This document shows positions 24,575 to 35,766 of a stretch of DNA of 64,000 bases, in pieces (within the stretch, counting starts at the first letter, position 1; every line of letters starts with the position of its first letter). The DNA comes from Clavulina sp. PMI_390 (taxonomy: Eukaryota; Basidiomycota; Agaricomycetes; Cantharellales; Hydnaceae): contig WIDE01000112.1 of the NCBI GenBank assembly GCA_015039315.1, forward strand, positions 1,619 to 65,618, written 5' to 3'. The position numbers and the translations under genes were made by a program. The notes under the pieces were generated by a model that saw only the letters and a program-made list of their open reading frames with translations, was not told where the DNA came from and made no database searches.

Positions 24575-24987
24575 CCCGCCCATCATCTCATGGGAATCGA
24601 CACTGTCTTGTTTCGTAAAACGTCTTGCGCGCGCTCTCTGGATGCGTTTCCCTGCCTCCTCGTTGCCCCCTACCTTGGTTGAGATTTTTCTTTCTTTCGG
24701 GTCTGATACTCGTGCTGCCGCTTCGTTACCCGCTCCCTACCCCCTCTTGCTTGATTTTTTGGCAATGGTTATGGATTTTCTCTCCCCCAATAATTCCCAG
24801 GAGCTCATGACATCTCCACGCTCTTAATGACGCTATCACACTCCTCATGATACGCTCTTCTCACAATGTACAGGTACTAGATGCAGAGGACATGAACGAT
24901 TATAACAATGTTGTAAATACATGAACTTGTAAGATACCATCCGTTAAATACTGAGCTTGATCACGAAGGGAGTGGACGACGTGAAGC
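24575..24987. other. Convergent intergenic spacer
   Basis: 413 bases between two stop codons. It is T/C-rich on the plus strand and likely holds two 3' UTRs. Nothing else seen. Confidence 0.5.
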
Positions 24988-26090
24988 CTATTGAGAGGCT
25001 GTTGATTGTTCAGCAGGCGCGCTTTGCTTATTCTTCTTTCTTCGCTTCTTCTTCTTTTTCCCGGGTGAACCCGTTTGAGGGTCATGTGCCATGATAACGT
25101 CGTGGGATTCGCCCTGTATGGAGGGCGGAGCAGTGGAGGGTTCAATCGTGGCCTCGCTTTCTACTTCCGTTGCGTCTCCAGGCTCCGTATCGGTAAGATG
25201 GTCGTGAGATGTGCTTTGAGCCGTGGTTTGCTTGTTCCTGGATGAAGAGGATAAAGGACGGGATGGGGAAGATGGAGTAGTCGGAGGAGAGGGGGTTGGT
25301 GGATCAAAGGGGCTGGGGAAGACTCGTGATATAGTGGGAGAGGAAGGGTTTGAGGAGAATGAATATCTCGTGGGGGATGAAGAGACGGGTTTCACTGGAG
25401 AAGTCTCGTCCCCGACGTCTTCAACAAGGAGCAGTGTGTTGTGCTGAGCCGAGGATTCCGGTGCTGACGATGGCGCGGGCATTGAAGATGCGTCGTTTGC
25501 TTCACTATTGCTTTTCTTCTTCTTCTTCTTCTTCCCGCTGCCGTCGAATATGGAGAGTCGCGAGGTGGTAGCATGATGTGAGGTGGAGGTCTGACTTGTC
25601 AATGACAGACCCTTGGAGGAGCGAATCATTCCTGAGCGACTATCTTCTTCGTCATTATCCTCGTCCATATTAGGCCTCGCTCCTTTGCCCCTGGCAGTAT
25701 CAGCATCATATTCGTCTCGAGAACGTTTCTTTGACGCTGAGGCTTTGAGCAAGTTGCCCTTCAGGCGCGCAACATCCCGTGAAGAAGCATGGGCAGAGGA
25801 AGATGGTATCGGAGCACCAACACCAAGGCTGAGCATATCATGAATCAGAATGTCACGTTCATAGTGGATGGGCTGAGAAGTGCTCACGTTGAAGGGCGCT
25901 GCAAGTAGTTCTGGATCTCCTTCTGATAATCATCCTCGCCCCGAAGTGAATTCTGATTCACCCCAGAGACCCCTTTACTAGCGGGATATTCATCGACCCA
26001 GGATGACACCAAGTCAAAGGTGAGAGAGAGGGACAAGTCAATTTGCGCCTGCAGGGCGGCAGTGTCTATCTTCGAGCTCTCATCAGACAT
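24988..26090 (-). CDS. DUF3245-like protein with Lys-rich C-terminus
   Basis: 347 residues in two exons (26090-25888 and 25828-24988; 59-nt intron). The N-terminus carries AALQAQIDLSLSLTFDLVSS followed by a Trp-Val-Asp, and exon 1 joins to exon 2 as NYLQRPST-LGVGAPIP. This helical start plus an arginine-proline / leucine-glycine-valine-glycine-alanine joint is what I recall for the small fungal family DUF3245 (from memory, not searched). The rest is disordered: KRSRDEYD, an acidic patch, a run of seven Lys encoded by a CTT-repeat on the plus strand (near 25516-25536), Ser/Pro-rich sequence, and a terminal KKKKKRRKKNK block. Two basic blocks suggest a nuclear or nucleolar protein. Head to head with the Gemin2-like gene. 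Confidence 0.7.
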
Positions 26091-26268
26091 AGATATTATC
26101 AGAGTTGCTGAATCGCCCTAGACAAGCGTCACAACACCGAAAGAAAGCAAGAAAAAGCGCGGTGGAAGCGAGGGGCCACCTATTTGCGCCAAACAGGCTG
26201 TTTACGCCTTCGACATAAACAAACAGGCTTTCCTTGCTTGACTCGCCCGCTCTTCTTTTTCATTGCAT
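26091..26268. promoter_or_regulatory. Divergent promoter region, DUF3245-like / Gemin2
   Basis: 178 bases separate the start codons. The 10-mer CAAACAGGCT occurs twice, about 16 bases apart (near 26203 and 26219), the first as part of the imperfect palindrome AAACAGGCTGTTT. The repeat could be a shared binding site; this is inference. Confidence 0.45.
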
Positions 26269-27740
26269 ATGAGTCTTCGATGGAATAAACGAAAGCGTGA
26301 CGATGATGATGGGGAATTCGGTGGTGACCGTGGTGGCGGTGCTCAAGCGCTCCCCGTCGCAGACAGTCTGGCACCCGATGGAATTCCTCGGGACGGAGCT
26401 GAATATCTATTGACTGTCAGGTGCGTTCACAATATGGTCACTGCTCATCTAGTGCACCAAGTCTCATGATACTTCAATTGCTTTCGCTATGCTGCATTGC
26501 AGAATCTAACATCAGCCTTGATCCTTACGCAGGATGGCAGATGCCAAACTTCCAAATTTCACCAAAGTCCCCAACCCATTTGGGGGACTTTCTGAGACTA
26601 AAGGTTTTACTAAGGCTCCACGTGGTCTGAAGCATCCTTCTCTGCCGTCAGAAGAATGGAAACTCCAATTTCAGCAGCGGTTGCAGGCCATGCGAGAGGT
26701 ACGCCCTTTCGATAATACTTACTATTCCAATATTTATTGACACTTAAACCTTCTTTAGAATCTAATAAACGCGAAAATACCGGAGGAGGATATCGAACGT
26801 GCTCGTCTACACCGCTTGCCCGATTCCAAGGATCGTCCTGGTTGGTTCCACTTCCTCTTCGGGCCACAGAATGCCCTCCCCAAACCTACGACCACCCGAA
26901 CAATCAAGACTGAGATTACAGATCACATTAAAGAAGAGGATGATGAGGCTGATGAAGATGAATTCATTGGCACTCAACCTGCCATTCTGGATTTTGATGA
27001 CGCCTCTACGAGTGACGAGGAAGAACCTGAAGCACCGCCTTCTACTGCTGCTCCTGTGTCTAAGCCCTTGCTAATAAAAAAGGACACCGAACGAGCGTCT
27101 GGGGAGGTTGGGTCTTCAGAGACCCCAGCTATCACGAGTTCGGCCAAAATATTTAAGCCAGTCCAGCCTTCCGCCGCGCTTCTCAAACGTATAAACCAGG
27201 TACGCTCACCTAATTTAGTCTGGGAAAACTTTTATTGACTTGGAGTTATAGTATACAGTTCAGCATCTTTTAATGTTCTACGAATACTGGATGCGCCAAG
27301 CACTTGATGGCGAGGATGTCGCACTTTACACACCGTCCACTAACCAAGCATCCAGCTCAACCGAGCCTATCGCCCAGCCGATCATATCTCCCTTCCACCT
27401 ACAATGGCTCCTTGCACTCCTCACGCGGTACCAGAACGACCTCATGGACTCTAATCATATGAGCAACCTTCGAAGCCTGGCCCGTGCGTCCATCGCCTTG
27501 ATTTGTGTCTCATTAGAACGCGAGCGGACGATGCGAACAGATCTAGTGCACGCTACACCCCATCGAGGCAGTAATCCTCCCGATGATGGGTACAATGGAA
27601 AGCAAAGAGATGGGCCTTCAGGACGAGCTGGTTTGTGGATGGTCGTCGCGGCAGTGGCAACAGTCTGGGGCCAAGCGGACCTTTGGGACGAGGCAAATGA
27701 CAGTCTCCATCAACTCGATGACTCAATGGAGTGGCCGTAG
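26269..27740 (+). CDS. Gemin2/SIP1-family snRNP assembly factor
   Basis: Gemin2 (SIP1, yeast Brr1) binds SMN and a horseshoe of Sm proteins during snRNP assembly. The ATG at 26269 gives MSLRWNKRKRDDDDGEF. The conserved N-terminal motif is DGIPRDGAEYLLTVR, continued after an intron by RMADAKLPNFTKVPNP, then LPSEEWKLQFQQRLQAMRE. A long acidic, disordered insert (26930-27180) follows. The C-terminal helical domain has MFYEYWMRQAL, FHLQWLLALLTRYQNDLMDS, SNLRSLARASIALICV and a final GLWMVVAAVATVWGQADLWD. The order (EYLxxVR, EW, W-LLALL, LR-LAR) is that of the family. Three introns. The large acidic insert makes it longer than animal Gemin2. Identity is from motif order, not from a search. Confidence 0.78.
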
Positions 27741-28049
27741 TTGAGGCAGCAAGGGTACCCCATCGAGTATTTCGTGATGTTTGTGTTGTCACCATAAGGC
27801 GGCCGAGTTTCGTGCTTCGTCAGCGAATCTATGTCTGCGGATCAATCCTTACTCAGCTAATCACCGCAATAAATCGTCTGCATAATCGTTCCTCGTATTT
27901 GACAGGTCTGGGACTTCCAAACGTGTCCGGTGGAGGTACCTCCACCGGGACCTCACCGACGAGAATTAAGGAGAAAACTACCTATAAATGGCGCTGATGC
28001 TTGAGAATACTCTATAGAAGTCCCCTCGAACGCCATCACTGTCTAAGCA
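27741..28049. other. Intergenic spacer
   Basis: 309 bases between Gemin2 and the dehydrogenase. It contains the inverted repeat GGTGGAGGTACCTCCACC (near 27932-27949), a perfect 18-bp palindrome, possibly part of the dehydrogenase promoter or the Gemin2 3' end. Confidence 0.5.
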
Positions 28050-28778
28050 ATGCCCGTCTACGTTATCACTGGTACCAGCCGCGGCCTTGGGCTCGAGTGG
28101 GTCCGTCAACTCTCCCAAATCCCCCAAAACACCATTTATGCCACTATACGTGACGCATCTAAAGCACCTGCTCCTTTGGAGGAAATTAAAGCATCATCCA
28201 AGGCACCTATCCACATCCTATCCCTCGAAGCTACGAAGAGCGAATCCATCCGTCTATTCAGTGACGCGCTCAATGCCTCCCTCGGCTCCACGGGCAAAAT
28301 CGATTATCTCATCAATAATGCGGCTGTATGCAACACGCGCGAGAATACGTTTGCATTCGACACGGCCAATCTGGCTGAGCACATCGCTATCAACGTGTCG
28401 GGCCCTGCGAACTTGACAAACGCGCTGCTCCCGCATCTGGGACAAGGGAGCGCCGTCATCAACATTACGACTGGTATGGGCTCAAAGGGAGAGTGGAGCG
28501 CTGGATGGTATGGCCCAGTCGCATCGTGCAGCGCGTACTCTATCTCAAAAGCAGCCCTCAACATGCTCACGCTGCATCAGTCGTTGGACCTGAAGGAGAG
28601 GGGCATCACGGTCGTATCACTTTGCCCAGGATGGGTGAAGTCGGACTTGGGCGGTTGGAACGCGCCTCTGGAGGCGAAGGATAGTGTGGCAGGGATGATC
28701 AAGGTCTTACACAGCAAGGTTGGGCCTAGCATGACAGGCCGCATTCTGCGCCACGATGGGAGCGAACCAGTTTGGTAG
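28050..28778 (+). CDS. Short-chain dehydrogenase/reductase
   Basis: Classical SDR of 242 residues in one exon. Motifs: coenzyme-binding TGTSRGLG (residues 7-14), DYLINNAAV (about residues 85-93, the NNAG-type motif), a Ser in the catalytic region near GMGSKGEW, and the catalytic pair YSISK, where Tyr and Lys are four apart. Next comes CPGWVKSDLGG, the post-catalytic PG motif. It is predicted to reduce or oxidise a small carbonyl or alcohol with NAD(P)H; the substrate cannot be told from sequence. The TGTSRGLGLEW start resembles the fungal group of C-factor-like SDRs. No intron, in contrast to all nearby genes. A short A-run (A10) follows the stop. Confidence 0.9.
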   Translation: MPVYVITGTSRGLGLEWVRQLSQIPQNTIYATIRDASKAPAPLEEIKASSKAPIHILSLEATKSESIRLFSDALNASLGSTGKIDYLINNAAVCNTRENTFAFDTANLAEHIAINVSGPANLTNALLPHLGQGSAVINITTGMGSKGEWSAGWYGPVASCSAYSISKAALNMLTLHQSLDLKERGITVVSLCPGWVKSDLGGWNAPLEAKDSVAGMIKVLHSKVGPSMTGRILRHDGSEPVW

Positions 28779-29085
28779 AAAAAAAAAAGCCTTATAAACC
28801 TATTATCATAGCAAGTGGACAAAATGACTCTACGCAGGAGTCCTGTAGCTGGATTGACTAGCGTAAACCTACGCACAACAGAGAATCGAAATGAAAGAGT
28901 CGATTGATTGATAGGGCCATATATTGACTTGTATGAATAGTGGTAAAACTCGACAGTGATTGAGCTTGGCTCTTGGCAAACAGTGCTCTGTCCGTGCTCC
29001 CAAGACGCCTTGGGATGTGTGTTGTCACTTGTTTGGACACTGCGGAAAGTGTATTGCCAGCCTCCACCTCCTCTCAGCCCTTCCG
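28779..29085. other. Intergenic spacer
   Basis: 307 bases between the dehydrogenase and VPS17, transcribed in the same direction. Nothing beyond presumed 3' UTR and VPS17 promoter. Confidence 0.45.
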
Positions 29086-31338
29086 ATGTACGACCCCCTT
29101 GCGACGTCCCACAACTCCCCATTCGCATCGTCATCTTCGGCGGTCCCCACCCCGACATGGCCAGCAGTGCCTCACTCCCCTGAACTCGAGCCGTCATTTG
29201 GCAAGCGGCCGAGCGCTCCTCCAACCCCAATCAAAGCAGCCTACGACCCAAACCCGAGAGAGCCGCAGATATACGGTCAACAGGAGCCTGGGCTAATATC
29301 ACCTTCCGCAAATACTCTTTCAAACGGGAACAACCTGGAAAGAAGTCAGCCATATGTTCGCATTCGACTCACTGCATTAGACCGGAATCGCAAGGATATC
29401 CTTATTCGTTTTGATGCTCAAGTCAGTTCGCTCAACTCTTAGTTTGATTTTAGTCTAATTGTGCCCTCCTAGACCAATCTACCCAACTTTCAAGGCGCCA
29501 CCTACCGCAACGTCTCCCGCTCGTATGCCGAGTTCCAACGATTTGCTGAGCAAATCGTTTACAGTAACCCCCAAACCATTATCCCTGCGCTTCCTCTTGC
29601 TCAAACCTCGGCTCCTACGGATGAAGAAGGTCAGTCACCTATCAAGATGTGTATGACGAATTGACTGATGAATGCGCTTATTCTTGGGTCAGACGACCGG
29701 TTGGTCAAGATCATGCTCCAACGATGGCTGACGAGGATTTGCGAAGACTCGGTAGTCATTCATGACGAAGAGCTGAGGTCCTTTGTGGAGAGCGACTTTG
29801 GGGTGAGGATCGACGTATGTGATGTGGAACGCCCGTGTCTGATTAGAATACCCACAGTATCAACCAACCATCCGACAAAAGCGTAAGACCAGCTCAGGAT
29901 TCAGCCTCCTCCGACGCGGTGTTCCCGATGAAGATGAAGAGCTCATGGCCGCCCGATACGAACTTACTCGGCTCGAAACCCAGTTCTTTGATGCAGCAAA
30001 AGCCATCGACAAAGTCTCCCATGCTCGAAAAGCCATTGCTGCGTCGCAGGCAGAGTTAGGTAACAAGCTTGTGAGCGCCGCAAATACGGAGGGGCATCCT
30101 CAACTAGCGAATGCACTTCGCAAATTGGGCAGAGCCTACCACAGTATCGCCGACAGCCAACAAGCTTATGTGAGTATCTGTTCACCCTCATGTTTGCCGC
30201 TCGCTTATCCAACAATGTCAGTCAATTGGAGAGAGCGTCATTCTCGGTGATTCTCTGGGTTACCAGGGTATGAACTCCAAATCTGCAAAGGTGGGTGTTC
30301 CAGATGTTCCGATTCTCTATCTGGTCTCTGATGAAGACTGCCTTCTTCAGGATACTCTTCTGCAACGCTCCCTGGCCCTTGAAGAAGCTCAAACCGCGGC
30401 AAAGTCGACGATCAACAAACGGCGCCAGATTGAGCGACTAAAGGCCAGTTCCAACATTCGTCCTGAGAAAGTCGACGAAGCTCTGGAAGAACTCGAAGAG
30501 GTGCGCCGGCATGTTGTGTTTCCTCGCCATTCTTACCTAAAGATTTCTTTCTTAGGCCCAACAAATCGAGAACATCCTTGCTCGACGAGTGGATGGAATC
30601 TCGCAGAACCTCCACCGAGCCATGATTACCCATTCGAAATACACCCATGATGACATCACAGCATGTCTTATTGAACATGCTCGTTCGTCGTTGATCCATG
30701 AACGAACTGTGAAGCGAGAGCTAGAAGCCATTCGTGCTGATGTGCGGCAGATCGGCGAAGCATACCGAGCGCCAGTCTCGCCACAGGCACAGTCGGCAAC
30801 GCCAGTGCATGAACGAGCTGCGAATGTACCTCTTCCTTACTCCCCTGTTCCTTCCACCCCTGCGTCGGCGATGGCGAGTCCTGTCGCTACGAATGGACAT
30901 CGTGATCCCCTCGGTGATGTTCGGTCCCCGATGTCAGCTACCACCCCTAGTAGCCCCCTTGCCGGCCCGCCGCTCGTGGGCCCGGTACCAGCAGCAGCGG
31001 CCGCGGCGCCGCGTCCAGGTATCCCAGGCCCACTGAACGGCGTTCGTCACCTAGATGGCACTCAGTCCATGATCATCCCGCCGCGAAGCGCCAGTGCTGC
31101 TCCTGGAGTCCCACCCCGATCGATGACGAGCACTCCTGTGTCAGCCTCCTTTGATCCTCTCTCGCAGAGCGCTTTCGTTGGTTCGTCTGCAGGGCCATCC
31201 GATGGAACTAGCATCCCATATGGGGCTCGAGCAGTGGGCCCCGACAGTGCACAGACACTGGGGAGATCATTCAACCAGTCGCCAAGGTACAAAATCGATC
31301 AGCGCGAGGCAGCAAGGAAGCTGGCAAACTTCTTGTAA
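29086..31338 (+). CDS. vps17: VPS17, retromer PX-BAR sorting nexin
   Basis: Vps17 pairs with Vps5 to form the membrane-bending half of retromer at endosomes. The ATG at 29086 gives MYDPLATSHNSPFASSSS, a disordered leader. The PX domain starts at YVRIRLTALDRNRKDILIRF, continues in the next exon with NLPNFQGATYRNVSRSYAEF, then DDRLVKIMLQRWLTRICEDS and LRSFVESDFG. The BAR region begins with SSGFSLLRRG, YELTRLETQFFDAAKAIDKV and HARKAIAASQAELGNKLV, continues as LQRSLALEEAQTAAKSTINK and QQIENILARRVDGISQNLHR, and ends with ERTVKRELEAIRADVRQI. A Pro/Ser/Ala-rich tail closes at AARKLANFL, stop at 31338. At least six introns. The canonical Arg-Tyr PI3P site of PX (RRY) is RSY here, as in the weak-binding Vps17 group. 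Confidence 0.9.
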
Positions 31339-33260
31339 AACCCTCACCGTCTATGTGGACCAAGGAGGGTGGCCCTTCGGTTTGTCGTCTAATGATAACA
31401 CTGTGTCTATGTTTAGCTTGTGCCCGAATATATCCTTCTTCTCTTTCGAGTCGCACTCGCACTAACAGCCCAATCAGAACATTATAAGATTTTCAGGAAC
31501 GTGACACCCCCCGTCGCTTTTGCGCTAAACTCTCACATTTTGATTGTTTTAGCCTGGCGCCCGTGTGTGAACAGAGCACGGAAGAGAATGCAGGTGGAAT
31601 TAAACTGGATAACTCTTACGTGAACAGGCGCAGGCATGTTTCATGCCACGACTTTTGACTGCAACCTGTTTTGTACTCTCGAAAAGCGTCAGATGGGCCA
31701 TTGCGCTAGCCTTGCGCGAAATGCAACGATGGGGGTCTCATCGCCAGCCTTGATTCAGTTTCTGCTAATAAATGGGGTCATTCACATGCTTATCTATATA
31801 TGATTATCGGAAAATGGACAAATTTGTCGGAAATGTGACTTGCGAGCATGCTTTTCCGTCGATCAGATAACACCTCTAACGGCATCCATCATGTTCACAT
31901 CTCAAGCGATAAAGCCAGTGGCCATTGAATAATTTTTAATGCTATTATCGCTGTCATTACTGCCCTCGTGTTTGACAGCTAAGGCCCCGGGGCTCGGATG
32001 CGTTGCAGTCGTATGGGCATATAACATGTATTGGCTCGAGGCAATTATTTGGGATGAAGGGACGAACACATACAGTATCATTCAGCGTTGCAAGGTAAAT
32101 CCCTGTCAGATGTGGTATTTGATATTCGAGGGGGTCTCAAAGAAATGATGGGGATGGCTGCCTCGTGCAAGGTGCAAGCAGCAAGCAGTAGGAGAGGGAG
32201 GTCAGGCGGCATCATCACCATGCACGACCTACACGTAGGGAGGAGGAGGTATGATCGTGTGATGGATGGTCGCTCTGTGAGGCGGAGTCCTCAAGGCGAG
32301 AAAATGGATCGGACTCGTGGCACAGCACCGAGAGTGTATTCGACAATCGCAAACCAAAAGTAGTACATCCACTATAGAGTCTGCGTAGAAAGGGCGGGGG
32401 AATGCATACACGGTTCAGTTGTGTCGGCATATCGGTCCCCAAAGTTCCGAACGCAACGAGAGCAATCAAACGACTGCGGATCGTTTCGATGGTTTACCGA
32501 GATAGGAGAGAGGCGGAAAAATATCAAGCGTAGAGTATCCGGGGGTTCTCTCTCTTTTTGTGAAAAGAGGGGTTCACAATTTGTAACGAAGCGAGACCCC
32601 ACTCCACCCCTCAATATACAGGCCCCAAGGAACAGGGTCGTACGAGAAAACTTGATTCAGTAACACAAGATCGCCAGGAAAAAACAAAACAAAAAGTGGA
32701 ATATCCATCGATCAGTCAGATGTATCACTCTAGTTGATAATATGATTCGTCGAGTGAGGGGATGAGTATTACATTGGTTCAGGTGGCGGGACAACAGTCT
32801 CTTTTGTTGTGCTCGTGAGAATTTAGTTGCTGGTTCCCACGGTGGACAACCTCGAGGCGGAGTGTCCGGCAGTTCGTTCCTCGCCCTCTCCACGTTTTTG
32901 TGGGCGTTGAATCGTGCTTTGGTAAGCTGAAAACTGCTTCCTTTCCCAAGCCACGATCCCATCATCTGCTGACACGGGGCATTTTCCGCAGAGTGACAGC
33001 TTTTTCCGGCGGCCATCCCCTCCTTCCTTTCCTCTCCTCCTCACCTCGCGCAACCTTTTTTGTCTACGACTTTCCACGAGTGTCTCAGTCTTCTAACGTC
33101 CACCTGCACGACCAGCGACCCCCTCCCTCTTCCTTACCTCGTATTCGTCTTCTCTACCACCCTTGACTAGCCACCCCCACCTGCGCAGCTGCTATCCCTC
33201 CTTGTGCACCCCTCTTCACCCTGGATTGGCTATCATAGAACTTGATCGGCGTTGAAGAGC
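31339..33260. other. 1.9 kb gene-poor region
   Basis: Many short frames exist on both strands but none has a domain, plausible splicing or coherent composition. The last 250 bases (33010-33260) are strongly pyrimidine-rich and look like the promoter and leader of the next gene. No repeat, tRNA or transposon ends were recognised. Confidence 0.5.
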
Positions 33261-35285
33261 ATGGCCCGCATCTTCAATGTTGTCCGCGCTAGCATCTTCA
33301 GTACGTTCTCCGATCCTTTTTCTTCCTTGTCCTACTAGTGCCTGACTCGGATCCCCATCCTACCCTACCCTGGATCTCATCACTCTGCTGCACATCTAGT
33401 CGCCGCGTTCATCTTTGCACTCGTCGTCCTAAGCCTTGCAGCCTATCTCGACAGTATTCTTGTTGCCTCGTCCCTCAGTACGTCTTATCTGCTTCCGCTA
33501 TTGTTCAGAGTTCGACCTTTGCCTCTTTTTTTGCTTCGTTGATTGTCCGAGCCTATCTAATCTCTTCCCTCCAATTCACTCCGCTGTTCAGCCACCTTTG
33601 TCGACGTCGCTCTCATCGTGTCACTCATCACCATCTTGTGCACCGCTGCGATGTATGTAAACCAGTCTGGTCCTTGTTATGGCCACCAGGACCTGACTCA
33701 TTCCTTATTCGTAGTCTGTTCTTTGGATCGCGGGAACGAGAGTGGAGGATGTGAGTTCACTTCAAGTTCCTCTCTATTAGCATCGTCTCATCTCTCAACG
33801 GTTGGTATAGAACCCAGACACGATGGGAGGTTATCCTGACCGGGATGATGGGCGTTCTCTGGTTAAGTCAGTCCACAGTCATTCATACTCGAACTATCCG
33901 ACCCATTGACAGACTTGCATTATAGTCCTAGCCCTATATCTATCACTGCTCCCCTTACCCGAGGTCGAGTGTTCTGGAGATTCATCTTGTGAGTCAACGG
34001 TTGCCGAAATCTCGACTATTGTCTATTCCCCTACTGACCGTCCCCACTCCTCGCAGATACGACTGACGATTTTCATGCTCAATATCACGTTATTCAAGTA
34101 CGTTCCGTTAGCCTGGCTATATAGTTACCATCATGCTGATCCTCGCCGTTCTCCAGGCACTTGCTGTCCTAGAACTCATTCTTCGTGAGTACCATCTATC
34201 ATCAATCTATAAGGACCTCTTCTCACACCGTTTCCCTCTTAGTCTGCGGCTGGGCTATCTTCTTATTCACCCTGGCTATGCGCCATCACCTTGCTGGAAG
34301 GAAACAAGGTTCGTTCTCACTTATCACTCACCATCCACCATGTTCTGACGATATCCTTTCTGCAGTGTGGAACGCGCGAGTCAACGAAGCAGTGTGGTTC
34401 CAACCCCGAAAGAGCGCGAAAGACTCATCCCAGGAGCGTTTCACGCGCCTTCCACCCCCCATCTCCGCTCGTCCCAAGCACCGGCGGGGTTTCAGCTCCC
34501 CAGTCTCGTACTTTACTCGAAAGAACCCCGATGAAGGGGCTGGTGCTTCCCGCCCTGGCCTACAACGGAACGAGTCGGGCTCTTCGCGATCGGTCACGAC
34601 GGAGGAGTCGCATGTAGGCGTTCTGCCCAGTGCCTCTATGCGAGAACGACCACGGTTAGGGGTGGTGACTGGTGCTGCTGGAACGCATGGCAGAAGTCGC
34701 TCTGAACCTGCGGTGATGGCAAATGTCCCTCCGCCGCCACCTCGCAAGACGTCAGGTGCAGGTGCAGCAGATGCAGGAGCAGGCTTGACGCGCTCTCGAT
34801 CTGCAACGACGAAGCCGCCGACCGTACCGCCCAAGCAGGCCGGAGCCAGCACTACTCGTCGACCCTCGGCTGGCACTAGTGCTGCTGCCATGGCTGCTGC
34901 CTCTGCTACTGCCGCTGCAGCTGCAGTCAGTCGTAGCAAAGCCACACCTACACGCTCCGCTTCCCAATCACAATTCAAGGCTGCACCTTCCGGGCGACCG
35001 CCTGTTGGCGGGCGTTCTGCAACAGCAGGCGCCATCCCCACATCTCAGAAAGCCAAACCTACTCCAGAGAGACGGCCAACGACGACGAGGACGCCAAAGG
35101 TGTATGTCCCTACGCCACCGCGCTCGCCGATAGATCCACCGGCTGTGACGATGCCGCCTATTGCGGCCATGATGATGCAGGAGAAGCGGAATGCTCTTGA
35201 CAGAGATCGAGATCGGGGGAGACCGCCTGTTTCGGGGAGTGGAGGTGCTGCACCTCGACGCAAGGGGAGCCTGGATGCGCGATGA
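33261..35285 (+). CDS. Four-TM (MARVEL-like) membrane protein with long disordered tail
   Basis: Spliced from many small exons. The ATG at 33261 gives MARIFNVVRASIF, joining to VAAFIFALVVLSLAAYLDSI (TM1), FVDVALIVSLITILCTAA (TM2), WEVILTGMMGVLWLILALYL (TM3), a short loop with two Cys (VECSGDSSC or SSY depending on the joint), and AVLELILLCGWAIFLFTLAM (TM4). Four TMs with short loops fits the MARVEL/membrane-associating topology; I infer this from layout. After TM4 comes NARVNEAVWFQPRKSAKDSS and a basic Ser/Pro/Ala-rich cytoplasmic tail of about 300 residues (34400-35285) with poly-Ala stretches. Likely plasma-membrane or eisosome-related; function unknown. Confidence 0.7.
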
Positions 35286-35766
35286 GGTTTCCTCGCGTCT
35301 GATGTGCCCCCTTCCTCTCTTATGAGCTATTCCATGCATCCTGCTTCGAAATGCATGCTATATCTGTGCTTTATGACCACCTGCTTTTGTTCTTTTCTCT
35401 GTTCTTGGTTAAGGGATGCTCCCCTTCTCCCTTTATCCCTCCGCATCGTTTTGCGTGCGTCTGCGCGTCGATGCAGGGGATAAATGGGGAAGAAGGGCTG
35501 GTGAAACATCCTCTTCTGGACTTTGTCATCAAATTTACTTGTTTTTTTTTCGTTTTCTTCTTCGATTTTTGTGGATTTTTTTTCTCATGTAGTAGTATAG
35601 ACAAACTAGGGTAATTACGTAGACGAAAAATAAAGATGAACTGAAGGCCTCTATAAAGCAAGCCAGGAAGTAACAAATCCCCAGCCCATGAAGTAGATTG
35701 ATTGGCCCATTAATCAGCGCTGCCTAGCTCGCTATCAGTACGAAAACGAACAAGGGAACTGGCTCA
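35286..35766. other. Convergent intergenic spacer
   Basis: Holds T-rich tracts (for example TTTTTTTTCG at about 35540 and TTTTTTTTCTC at about 35576) suited to 3' ends. Separates the four-TM gene from the F-box cluster. Confidence 0.5.

Noticed and set aside
28577..29230. 217-codon minus-strand frame spanning the dehydrogenase end and VPS17 start
   Set aside because: Overlaps two well supported genes on the other strand and has no conserved features.
32657..33016. 119-codon minus-strand open frame upstream of the four-TM gene
   Set aside because: It lies over the pyrimidine-rich leader of the plus-strand gene and has no family features.
34328..35041. 237-codon minus-strand frame opposite the tail of the four-TM protein
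   Set aside because: It is a GC-rich antisense shadow of low-complexity Ala/Pro/Ser coding sequence.
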